Shown piece after piece: positions 33,510-41,163 of a stretch of 64,000 bases of DNA (the first letter of the stretch is position 1; every line of letters begins with the position of its first letter). The DNA comes from Maribacter polysaccharolyticus (lineage in GTDB: Bacteria > Bacteroidota > Bacteroidia > Flavobacteriales > Flavobacteriaceae). The stretch lies in contig NZ_JARBUY010000001.1 of the NCBI RefSeq assembly GCF_028882255.1, forward strand, positions 557,975-621,974, read 5' to 3'. The position numbers were made by a program, and so were the translations under genes. Under the pieces are notes generated by a model. It ran no database searches and had not been told where the DNA came from. It saw only the letters and a program-made list of their open reading frames with translations.

Positions 33510-35336
33510 TTAAAAATTTATGATTAATTGTGATTGAATATTTCTGTTTGGCATCGGGCGCAATGCTATGTTTTCGTAATACGTATCGTAGAGGTTGTTG
33601 ATATTGACCCCAAGGGTATATTGAATTTTTTCAAGGGTCCCGGTATAAGTTATTCCTATGTTGGCCACATCGTAACCATCCAACTCGCCTCCTATGATCG
33701 AAACCGGACCATTGTAGAGGTGTTGGTAAAACACATTGAAATTCAACAAACTATAGGTTAAGGAAGCATTCGCTCTATGAAATGGGACATAGATCAACTG
33801 CTCATTGGTAGATTTATCTTCTGAAACCGTATAGGCATAATTGGACTTGAACCCTATCTTTTGGTTTTCAGAGATGCCATAATCCAGACCAAGCTCCGCT
33901 TCAACGCCATAAATTTGTACATCATCAATATTTATCGGGGACCAAATCCCGTCGCTACCGGGTAGCCATTTTATCATGTCCTCGGTAGCGATGTAATAAC
34001 CATTCAGGTTAAAGGTTAATCCGCCAAACCGCAAACGATGGCCTAAATCGATTTGATAAGATGATTCTGCCAATAAATCGGTATTGCCCCCCGGTTCCCA
34101 ATAAAGATCGTTGAATGTTGGGGTCCTAAAGTTTTTTGATGCGCTTAATTGAATGTCATATTCCTTAGTTAGGGCGTATTTCCCATCCAAAGAAAAAACC
34201 AAAGGACAGCTATAGTCCGAGGAGAAATCCTGTCGTAAACTAATATTATAGGCCAGTTTTGGGGAAACCTGATGCTTAAGCAAGGCCGTTGCGGAAAAAT
34301 CATTCCGCTTGGGATTACCGAAACTGTCACCTGCCCCTTCATAATTGTCAAATTCCAAGAAAGAATGCAATCTAAAGCGCTTTGACAATGCCATATCCAG
34401 GGCATAACGTGCAAGGAACGTCGATACCTTACCATAGGAATAGGAATCGGAATTTTTATTCTCATAATACCTATATTCTTCCTGTAAATAGGCAAGTTTG
34501 GCTTTTGACGTTGCCTTTGCACCAAAACGCACCCATTCCAATTGTGTGCGATACTGGTTGTCTTTATACTTACTGCGTCCTTCTGACACTATGGTTCCCG
34601 ATAAATTCCTATCCCCGATGAAACTCTGATGGTATAACCGCAGGACCTGACTCCCCGATAGCACATAACCGGCATTGAAATTGAAGTTCAATAGTCCATA
34701 TTCCCCATTTACATTCTTATCACCGGTTTTCAAATAGGTATAGTCATTATCCGACTTTTTGAAATTGACACCAAAATTGGACGACCATTTTGAATCGCCG
34801 TAGCTTTGGGTATAATTGATGGTCTTGGTTTCATAACTACCGTATCCCAATAAGACACGGTGCTCAAAATGGTCGTCGAACCGAAGGTCGTTATTCAGGT
34901 GAACACTACCCCCGATAGCCCCTGAACCATATTGCACGCTACCTCCCCCACTCCGAATACCGATCGAACTGTAACTTAAAGGATCAACGGTATTGAAATC
35001 CGTTTGCCCATTGAGTTGGGAGTTGATATTGATCCCGTTCCAGATTACCGCTGTATGCGATGCATTGGTTCCCCTAAAAGCCGGGGACGAAACCATACCA
35101 TAGCCATTTTCCTTAAAATATATATTCGAATTAAAGTTCAACAGGGAAGTAAATGACTTGTTCTGGCGTCTTATGGTACTGTCCTTTAATTCGGTGACCT
35201 TATGACCTTCGGAATACCTTTTCAACCGCATATCGGAAACCACGACTTCCTTTAGTTCGATGGTGGGATCCTCCTGTGCAAAAGTCCTATTGAGACCAAC
35301 ATTAATAAGCAAGAGAAGTAAAAGGGTTTTCTTCAT
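33510..35336 (-). CDS. btuB: TonB-dependent vitamin B12 receptor BtuB
   Basis: A 608-residue outer-membrane receptor with a signal peptide ending TFAQ. A TonB-box/plug start (IELKEVVVSDMRLKRYSEGH) is followed by the plug (ENGYGMVSSPAFRGTNASHT, NSQLNGQTDFN, GGGSVQYGSGAIGGSVHL) and a 22-strand-type barrel ending QSQLIINF. It lacks the carboxypeptidase-like N-terminal domain of the large receptor at 1096, as expected for the BtuB/FepA class. Cobalamin as substrate is inferred from the riboswitch immediately upstream and the btuFCD genes across the divergent region. It forms an operon with the propeller lipoprotein. Confidence 0.92.
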   Translation of the reverse strand: MKKTLLLLLLINVGLNRTFAQEDPTIELKEVVVSDMRLKRYSEGHKVTELKDSTIRRQNKSFTSLLNFNSNIYFKENGYGMVSSPAFRGTNASHTAVIWNGININSQLNGQTDFNTVDPLSYSSIGIRSGGGSVQYGSGAIGGSVHLNNDLRFDDHFEHRVLLGYGSYETKTINYTQSYGDSKWSSNFGVNFKKSDNDYTYLKTGDKNVNGEYGLLNFNFNAGYVLSGSQVLRLYHQSFIGDRNLSGTIVSEGRSKYKDNQYRTQLEWVRFGAKATSKAKLAYLQEEYRYYENKNSDSYSYGKVSTFLARYALDMALSKRFRLHSFLEFDNYEGAGDSFGNPKRNDFSATALLKHQVSPKLAYNISLRQDFSSDYSCPLVFSLDGKYALTKEYDIQLSASKNFRTPTFNDLYWEPGGNTDLLAESSYQIDLGHRLRFGGLTFNLNGYYIATEDMIKWLPGSDGIWSPINIDDVQIYGVEAELGLDYGISENQKIGFKSNYAYTVSEDKSTNEQLIYVPFHRANASLTYSLLNFNVFYQHLYNGPVSIIGGELDGYDVANIGITYTGTLEKIQYTLGVNINNLYDTYYENIALRPMPNRNIQSQLIINF

Positions 35337-35382
35337 ACCAATGACTTTTTACCCGAAAGTCTATCGAAATTCATCGTTTTTG

Positions 35383-35580
35383 AAATTGGCAGGTCTCCTG
35401 ACTTGCAATTTGCCATACAACCTTCCCGATAATCATCAGTGGTATGAAGTATATAGCAACTATCCTAATGCGAATAGGTACCGAACGATGTTCAGCACAT
35501 GCTTACAGTTGCGGGAACAGTTCCAGATTTTCACTGGATTCCCTTTTAATTTGGTCACCGTGAAAGTGACAAAACCAAAT
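35383..35580 (-). ncRNA. Cobalamin riboswitch controlling btuB and the propeller lipoprotein gene
   Basis: Reading the minus strand, the conserved cobalamin aptamer elements appear in order: AAGGGAATCCAGTGAAAATC, then GGAACTGTTCCCGCAACTGT with AAG (B12 box, 35501-35520 region), a variable stem CCTATTCGCATTAGGATAG, GGGAAGG, and the 3' element AAGTCAGGAGACCTGCC (about 35388-35404). It ends about 47 bp before the btuB ATG with no intrinsic terminator in between, which suggests translational control by sequestering the start region. A -7 box lies just upstream of the aptamer. High B12 would repress uptake. Confidence 0.95.
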
Positions 35581-35586
35581 TCGGGG

Positions 35587-35594
35587 CAAAATTA
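35587..35594 (-). promoter_or_regulatory. -7 element of the riboswitch-btuB transcript
   Basis: Minus strand TAATTTTG, an exact TAnnTTTG match, followed by CCCCG. Transcription would begin near 35580, exactly where the aptamer starts. No clear TTG at -33. Confidence 0.6.
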
Positions 35595-35604
35595 AACTAA
35601 AAAA

Positions 35605-35721
35605 TTACTTCTCCCCCTTTTTTTTACTAAGTTTTAGAACCAACCAGATGAAACCCACCACGAAATGAAGTATTATAATCCCTGCGATTATATAAATGGT
35701 GGTATTGGAGCCATCGCGCAT
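35605..35721 (-). CDS. 38-residue single-pass membrane protein in the B12 uptake island
   Basis: On the minus strand ATG at 35719-35721 to TAA at 35605-35607 encodes 38 residues. The N-terminus is short and polar (MRDGSNTT); one hydrophobic helix follows (residues 9-29: IYIIAGIIILHF then VVGFIWLVL); the tail is strongly basic (KLSKKKGEK). This is the layout of a real small membrane protein with the N-terminus outside and the basic tail in the cytoplasm. A perfect TAnnTTTG box lies 15 bp before the start codon, and the stop is about 11 bp before the -7 box of the riboswitch transcript. It is not conserved in any family I recognise. A role in the btu system is inferred only from position. Confidence 0.7.
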   Translation of the reverse strand: MRDGSNTTIYIIAGIIILHFVVGFIWLVLKLSKKKGEK

Positions 35722-35735
35722 ATTTAATTTTTCAA

Positions 35736-35743
35736 CAAAAGTA
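35736..35743 (-). promoter_or_regulatory. -7 element of the 38-residue membrane protein gene
   Basis: Minus strand TACTTTTG, an exact TAnnTTTG match, 14 bp before the ATG at 35721. The short A-rich leader TTGAAAAATTAAAT is typical of this phylum. No TTG at -33. Confidence 0.55.
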
Positions 35744-35827
35744 AAATACAATCCATTCTAGAATTGTGACATTTGTTACCTTGCGGTCATTTTTAACAAA
35801 CGAACAGAACTTATATCCGTAATAAAG

Positions 35828-36976
35828 ATGAGACCCACCCTACTTCTTCCCTTTTTCTTCTGTCTGTTTCTTGGCTGTAAAGAGAAACCGAAAGAACCTA
35901 TACCAACAACCTTGGCATCCAAAAGCACTATCATTGATCATGCCAAAGGATTTACCATCGAGAAAACAAGTTCAGGGGTTACCATCATTAACGTTTCCTC
36001 CCCATGGCCCAATGCCCAAACCGGTTATAAATATGCATTGGTGCCAAAACAAAAGCTAGCTTCCATCACTTTGGACAAAGACGAATTCGATGCCATAATA
36101 GGCGTACCGGTGGGTAACGTCATCTCAACCTCTACTACGCACATACCTACTTTGGAAGCCTTGGGGGTAATCGATGCATTGAAAGGTTTTCCCGATACCC
36201 AATATATTTCATCGGTTAAAACCAGGGAACTTATTGACGATGGTAAAATAAAGGAATTGGGCAACAACGAATCGATCAATACCGAAATGGTCATCGAATT
36301 AAATCCGGAAGTCGTATTCGGTTTCAGTATCAACAATCAAAACAAGGCCTACGAAACCTTACAGCGCTCGAATATTCCGGTGGTGTATAATGGCGACTGG
36401 ACAGAGGAAACCCCATTGGGCAAAGCTGAATGGATCAAATTCATGGCTCCGTTTTTTCAAAAAGAACAACTTGCGGATAGTATTTTCAAAAATATCGCCG
36501 ATTCTTACAACCATGTGAAGTCCCTGGCCAAAAAGGTCAAAAAGCAACCTACCGTCCTCAGCGGTGCCTTATATAAGGATGTCTGGTACCTACCAGGGGG
36601 AAACAGCTGGGCCGCAAAGTTCTTGAAAGATGCCAACGCTTCTTATGCTTGGTCAAACACCGAGCAGACCGGAAGCCTCAACCTTAGTATTGAAAGTGTC
36701 TTGGCAAAAGGGATCGAAACCGATTTTTGGATTTCCCCTTCGCAGTTCACATCGTACCGGGAAATGGAAGAGGCCAATCCGCATTACCTCAAATTTAAGG
36801 CCTTCCAAAATAAGAAGGTTTATACCTTTGCCTATACCAAAGGGGAGACCGGCGGCCTGCTATATTTTGAGCTGGGACCCAATAGACCCGATTTGATTTT
36901 AAAAGACCTAATACATATTTTCCATCCTGAGGTATTGCCCAAACATGAATTATTTTTCTTTAAGCCATTGAACTAA
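35828..36976 (+). CDS. btuF: Cobalamin ABC transporter substrate-binding lipoprotein BtuF-like
   Basis: A 382-residue lipoprotein (lipobox LFLGC, Cys17) of the periplasmic-binding-protein class III (BtuF/FecB/FhuD). First lobe: VISTSTTHIPTLEALGVIDALKGF; long connecting helix; second lobe: LPGGNSWAAKFLKDANASYAWS. It keeps the ELNPEVVFGF and TYREMEEANPHY features of this class. Its stop abuts the btuC start. B12 as ligand is inferred from the riboswitch-btuB arm on the other strand; an iron-siderophore ligand would be the alternative. Confidence 0.88.
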   Translation: MRPTLLLPFFFCLFLGCKEKPKEPIPTTLASKSTIIDHAKGFTIEKTSSGVTIINVSSPWPNAQTGYKYALVPKQKLASITLDKDEFDAIIGVPVGNVISTSTTHIPTLEALGVIDALKGFPDTQYISSVKTRELIDDGKIKELGNNESINTEMVIELNPEVVFGFSINNQNKAYETLQRSNIPVVYNGDWTEETPLGKAEWIKFMAPFFQKEQLADSIFKNIADSYNHVKSLAKKVKKQPTVLSGALYKDVWYLPGGNSWAAKFLKDANASYAWSNTEQTGSLNLSIESVLAKGIETDFWISPSQFTSYREMEEANPHYLKFKAFQNKKVYTFAYTKGETGGLLYFELGPNRPDLILKDLIHIFHPEVLPKHELFFFKPLN

Positions 36977-38008
36977 TTGGAAAACACCGCTAAATATAAA
37001 ACCTCTCTTCTCCTATTGTTGTTGGGACTGATCGTATGTTTTGTCGCGAACATAAGCCTAGGCTCGGTAACCATTCCTTTCAAGGGGACGCTGAACGCAA
37101 TATTCGGGGGCGAATTGGCCAATGATTCTTGGAGGTACATTGTTTGGAACTATCGAATCCCCAAAGCCTGTACCGCCATACTCGTAGGTTGTGGACTTGC
37201 CCTTAGTGGACTTTTGATGCAGACCCTATTTAAAAATCCCTTGGCGGGTCCGTTTGTATTGGGCATAAGTTCAGGGGCCAGTTTGGGTGCCGCCCTATTG
37301 ATCATGGGTACCACCCTATTTTCAAGCGTGTTTGCCATCGGTCTGGTCAACGATGTTTCTTTGGCCATTGCGGCAAGTCTGGGAAGTTTCTTGGTGCTAT
37401 TGGTCGTGGTAGTGGTTTCGTATCGCATAAAGGATACCATGGCCCTTTTGATTATCGGACTTATGTTCGGGAGTATAACAGCTGCCATTGTAAGTGTACT
37501 TTCCTACTTTACCGATGCCGAAAAATTACAACAATATATCTATTGGTCCTTTGGTAGTGTCGGCAACCTATCTTGGTCCCAGTTATTGCTACTTTTAACC
37601 ATTATCGTACTTGGGGTTGTTCTAAGTATTTTATCGATAAAATCGTTAAACGCATTGCTTTTAGGCGAGAATTACGCTCGAAGCCTAGGTATCAATATGA
37701 AAAGATCGCGCTATAAGATTATCATAGCTACCGGTTTACTGGCAGGCGGCATTACCGCTTTTGCGGGCCCTATAGCCTTCATTGGACTTGCCGTACCCCA
37801 TTTGACAAGACAAATTTTCAATACGACCGACCATCGGGTTTTGGTTCCTGCAGTATTGGTTTATGGGGCTATTTTAATGCTGATTTGCGACACTATAGCC
37901 CAATTGCCCAGTTCTGCCAATGTATTACCCATAAATGCGATAACATCCATAGTAGGGGCGCCGGTGGTTATTTGGTTACTGGTAAGAAAAAAGAAAATGA
38001 TTTTTTAG
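36977..38008 (+). CDS. btuC: FecCD-family permease, cobalamin importer BtuC-like
   Basis: A 343-residue permease with about ten TM helices. Motifs: WNYRIPKACTAILVGCGLALSGLLMQTLFKNPLAGPFVLGISSGASLGA, here in the usual FecCD order (RIPKA, NPLAGP, LGISSGA), and AGPIAFIGLAVPHLTR for coupling to the ATPase. The start codon is TTG (36977-36979), directly after the btuF TAA. No ATG exists before the first TM helix (TSLLLLLLGLIVCF), so TTG is the real start and implies coupled translation. Confidence 0.93.
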   Translation: MENTAKYKTSLLLLLLGLIVCFVANISLGSVTIPFKGTLNAIFGGELANDSWRYIVWNYRIPKACTAILVGCGLALSGLLMQTLFKNPLAGPFVLGISSGASLGAALLIMGTTLFSSVFAIGLVNDVSLAIAASLGSFLVLLVVVVVSYRIKDTMALLIIGLMFGSITAAIVSVLSYFTDAEKLQQYIYWSFGSVGNLSWSQLLLLLTIIVLGVVLSILSIKSLNALLLGENYARSLGINMKRSRYKIIIATGLLAGGITAFAGPIAFIGLAVPHLTRQIFNTTDHRVLVPAVLVYGAILMLICDTIAQLPSSANVLPINAITSIVGAPVVIWLLVRKKKMIF

Positions 38009-38015
38009 TCCTGAT

Positions 38016-38813
38016 ATGAACGAAAGTACAAAAACACATATCGCCCTGGAAGTCATTGATTTGAGTATAGGATACCATAGCAACAAGGAAACGACCGTAA
38101 TTGCCGAAGGATTGGATTTTCAGCTGCAACAAGGTGAATTGGCTGCAATTGTGGGCGTAAACGGCATTGGCAAGTCTACCCTTTTAAGAACCCTGGGGAA
38201 TGTACAGTCCAAAATATCAGGCACCATAAAATTGGATGGCAAGGCGTTGAAAAAATATTCGCCTATTGAAATGGCTTCGACCATCAGTCTCGTCCTGACC
38301 GAACCCTTGGCTTCGAAGAACCTAACGGTTATGGAACTTATCGCCTTAGGAAGACAACCCTATACCAATTGGATCGGCAGCTTATCGAACAAGGATAAAT
38401 CCAAGATCCAAGAAGCCATTTCCATGGTCGGCTTGCAAGCCCTGAAAAACAAAAAATGTTACGAATTGAGTGATGGGCAATTACAGCGGGTAATGATCGC
38501 CAGGGCCTTATCCCAAGATACTTCGATAATCTTATTGGATGAACCTACCTCACATCTGGATCTGCATCACAAAGTGCAATTAATGCAGTTATTAAAACAA
38601 ATTGCACACGAAACCCAAAAAACCATATTGCTCACCAGTCACGAGATTGAAATGGCCATTCAACTCTGCGACAAGATCTTGATCATGAACAAGGAGAGCC
38701 ATGATTTTGGCGAGCCCTGTGAATTGATCCAAAAACAAGCCTTTGAACGAATATTTCCTTCAGATACGGTTATATTCGATGCAAAAACGGGATCTTTCAA
38801 AATAAAAAAGTAA
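38016..38813 (+). CDS. btuD: ABC transporter ATP-binding protein, cobalamin importer BtuD-like
   Basis: A 265-residue ATPase: Walker A GVNGIGKST, Q-loop region ISLVLTEP, signature LSDGQLQRVMIARAL (D in place of the commoner G after LS), Walker B IILLDEPTSHLD and H-loop LLTSHEIE. It belongs to the FepC/BtuD group. It lies 7 bp after btuC, completing the btuF-btuC-btuD operon. Confidence 0.93.
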   Translation: MNESTKTHIALEVIDLSIGYHSNKETTVIAEGLDFQLQQGELAAIVGVNGIGKSTLLRTLGNVQSKISGTIKLDGKALKKYSPIEMASTISLVLTEPLASKNLTVMELIALGRQPYTNWIGSLSNKDKSKIQEAISMVGLQALKNKKCYELSDGQLQRVMIARALSQDTSIILLDEPTSHLDLHHKVQLMQLLKQIAHETQKTILLTSHEIEMAIQLCDKILIMNKESHDFGEPCELIQKQAFERIFPSDTVIFDAKTGSFKIKK

Positions 38814-38877
38814 CCTAAGGTGACTTATTTTTTTAAAGTCAAACCTTTATCTTTACTCCAAAGAAGCCGAAATACCA

Positions 38878-40224
38878 ATGAATCCGTATCCCATCTATCT
38901 ACTTATTGGAGTACTATGCCTTGCCGCTGGCTATTTTATAGGTAATTACATCCAAAGTCTAAAAACAAAATCGAGCCGAAGTACCCTAGAGGAGGAAAAT
39001 AGGCAACTTGAACTTTTTAAAACCAAGTTGGAGGACCGGATCCTTGGTTTGGAAAAAGAAAAAGAAGGATTACGCACGGAAAAAGAACATTTAGGCAATG
39101 AAATCGTACGATACCGATCCGATCTGGAGCATTTGGAATTGAAAAACAAGGAGCAAAAGGCCGAAGTGGAAAAATTGCAGGAAAAATTCACCATTGAATT
39201 CGAGAATCTTGCGAATAAAATCCTTGATGAAAAAAGCAATAAGTTCACCGAACAGAACCAAAAGAACATCAAAACCCTACTATCTCCCTTACAAGAGCGG
39301 ATAAAAACCTTTGAAGAACGGGTAGAGACTTCCCAAAAGGAGAGTATAAGCATGCACTCGGCACTCAAAGAACAGTTGTTGAACCTCCAAAGTCAAAACC
39401 TAAAGATCACCCAAGAGGCCGAAAATTTGACCAAAGCCTTAAAAGGGGATAGTAAGATGCAGGGAAATTGGGGCGAATTGGTTCTAGAGCGCGTACTCGA
39501 GAAATCCGGTCTGGAAAAAGACCGTGAATATTCCGTACAACAGAGTTTTACACGGGAAGATGGATCGCGAGTGCTCCCCGATGTCATCATCAACCTACCT
39601 GACGGTAAAAAAATGGTGGTCGATTCCAAGGTGTCCCTTACCGATTATGAACGGTATATCAACGCGGAAGATGATCTACGCGAGAAATACCTAAAAGACC
39701 ATATCAACTCCATAAGAAAACACGTGGATCAATTATCCTCCAAAAAATATGAAGACCTGTACGAAATGGAGAGCCCGGATTTTGTTTTGATGTTCATCCC
39801 AATAGAACCGGCATTCGCCATTGCCATCAACCATGACAACACCCTGTATAACAAAGCGTTTGAACAGAATATCGTAATCGTCACCCCGTCTACCCTATTG
39901 GCCACATTGCGTACCATTGACAGTATGTGGAACAATGAGAAACACCAAAGAAATGCTATCGAAATTGCCCGGCAGGCAGGGGCCTTATATGATAAATTCG
40001 AGGGCTTTGTGACCGACCTGACAAAAGTGGGCAAAAAAATGGACGATGCCAAGGATGAATATAAAAGCGCCATGAACAAATTGGTACAAGGACGTGGGAA
40101 TTTGGTGATCAGTATCGAAAAATTGAAAAAAATGGGGGCCAAAGCAAAAAAATCGCTTCCCGAACCTATTCTAAAACGCGCACAGGAAGATGACTTCGAA
40201 GAAGAACCTAAATTAGAATTATGA
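38878..40224 (+). CDS. rmuC: DNA recombination protein RmuC
   Basis: A 448-residue protein with an N-terminal membrane anchor (about 4-22), a long coiled coil (about 30-185, rich in E/K/L heptads) and the RmuC nuclease-like domain: MQGNWGELVLERVLEKSGL, LPDVIINLPDGKKMVVDSKVSL, LMFIPIEPAFAIAI and VTPSTLLATLRTI. RmuC limits inversion recombination at short inverted repeats. Its stop overlaps the next start in an ATGA junction. Confidence 0.95.
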   Translation: MNPYPIYLLIGVLCLAAGYFIGNYIQSLKTKSSRSTLEEENRQLELFKTKLEDRILGLEKEKEGLRTEKEHLGNEIVRYRSDLEHLELKNKEQKAEVEKLQEKFTIEFENLANKILDEKSNKFTEQNQKNIKTLLSPLQERIKTFEERVETSQKESISMHSALKEQLLNLQSQNLKITQEAENLTKALKGDSKMQGNWGELVLERVLEKSGLEKDREYSVQQSFTREDGSRVLPDVIINLPDGKKMVVDSKVSLTDYERYINAEDDLREKYLKDHINSIRKHVDQLSSKKYEDLYEMESPDFVLMFIPIEPAFAIAINHDNTLYNKAFEQNIVIVTPSTLLATLRTIDSMWNNEKHQRNAIEIARQAGALYDKFEGFVTDLTKVGKKMDDAKDEYKSAMNKLVQGRGNLVISIEKLKKMGAKAKKSLPEPILKRAQEDDFEEEPKLEL

Positions 40225-40586
40225 AGAAAATCCTAGCATTGACCCTAATGGCCATCGTTGCCGTTTTTCTTTTGATATACACCTTTATTTACTTTGTCCC
40301 CTATAGCGAGGGAGTCCGTTCGGGCGAGTTGATCAAGATAAGTCGCAAAGGGGTCATTGCAAAAACGTGGGAAGGAGAGATAAGCCAAGGAATTTCAGGG
40401 GCACAGATATTTGCATTCTCCGTATTGGACAAAGACCAGGAGACCATCGGGAAATTAAAAGAATACCAGGGGGAATATGTGAAACTGGAGTATGTTGAAC
40501 GTTATGCCACTTTCTTTTGGTTGGGAGATTCCAAATACTTCGTCACCAAGGTGGAAAAAGAACAATCACCGCATTTTAGACCGTGA
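40221..40586 (+). CDS. Small single-TM protein of unknown function
   Basis: A 121-residue protein with one N-terminal TM helix (about 4-27) and a soluble domain: YSEGVRSGELIKISRKGVIAKTWEGE, ISGAQIFAFSVLD, LKEYQGEYVKLEYVERYATFFWLGDSKYFV. It overlaps rmuC by 4 bp. I recall homologues in Bacteroidota carrying the label 6-phosphogluconate dehydrogenase, but nothing in the sequence supports this; it is one quarter of the size of the true gnd product 580 bp downstream. Probably exported face of the inner membrane. Function unknown. Confidence 0.8.
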   Translation: MKKILALTLMAIVAVFLLIYTFIYFVPYSEGVRSGELIKISRKGVIAKTWEGEISQGISGAQIFAFSVLDKDQETIGKLKEYQGEYVKLEYVERYATFFWLGDSKYFVTKVEKEQSPHFRP

Positions 40587-40604
40587 ACATATTAATCGCA
40601 ACAA

Positions 40605-41153
40605 ATGAAAAAATATAAATCAGCAAAGGAATCACTTGTCTCCATTACGGAACTAATGCTCCCTTCCCATTCCAATTTCAGTGGAAAAGTGCATGGTGGC
40701 CATATTCTTAACCTTATGGATCAGATAGCCTTTGCTTGTGCCTCAAAACATTCCCAGCATTATTGCGTAACCGCATCGGTAAACAAGGTCGATTTCCTGA
40801 ATCCGATCGAAGTTGGGGAATTGGTTACCCTAAGGGCCTCCATCAATTACACGGGCCGAACATCGATGGTGGTCGGGGTTCGGGTCGATTCGGAAAATAT
40901 AACGTCGGGGGAAACAAAGCATTGTAACTCCTCCTATTTCACCATGGTCGCCAAAGATGAAGATGGAAAAAACGTACCCGTACCCGGTTTGATCATAGAA
41001 GACCACCAAGGGGTAAGGCGTTTTAGCCGTAGCATGAGACGAAAAGAACAAGCCCAGAAAAGGGGCTCTAAATTCAACGCCGATACCTTTAAGGCCGATG
41101 ACCACTTGGAAAATTTATACGGCGAGAACGTGAAAATCGATTTAAAAAATTGA
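40605..41153 (+). CDS. Acyl-CoA thioesterase (hotdog fold, BACH/YciA type)
   Basis: A 182-residue hotdog-fold protein. The core (about 8-125) has HSNFSGKVHGGHILNLMDQI with the catalytic-type Asp, ACASKHSQHYCVTASVNKVDF and ALNTGRTSMVVGV-like GRTSMVVGVRV, ending CNSSYFTMVA. A charged C-terminal extension (about 130-182, RRFSRSMRRKEQAQKR) follows. It probably hydrolyses acyl-CoA esters. Substrate length unknown. It sits between the small membrane gene and gnd, likely one operon with rmuC. Confidence 0.9.
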   Translation: MKKYKSAKESLVSITELMLPSHSNFSGKVHGGHILNLMDQIAFACASKHSQHYCVTASVNKVDFLNPIEVGELVTLRASINYTGRTSMVVGVRVDSENITSGETKHCNSSYFTMVAKDEDGKNVPVPGLIIEDHQGVRRFSRSMRRKEQAQKRGSKFNADTFKADDHLENLYGENVKIDLKN

Positions 41154-41163
41154 AGATGTATCA

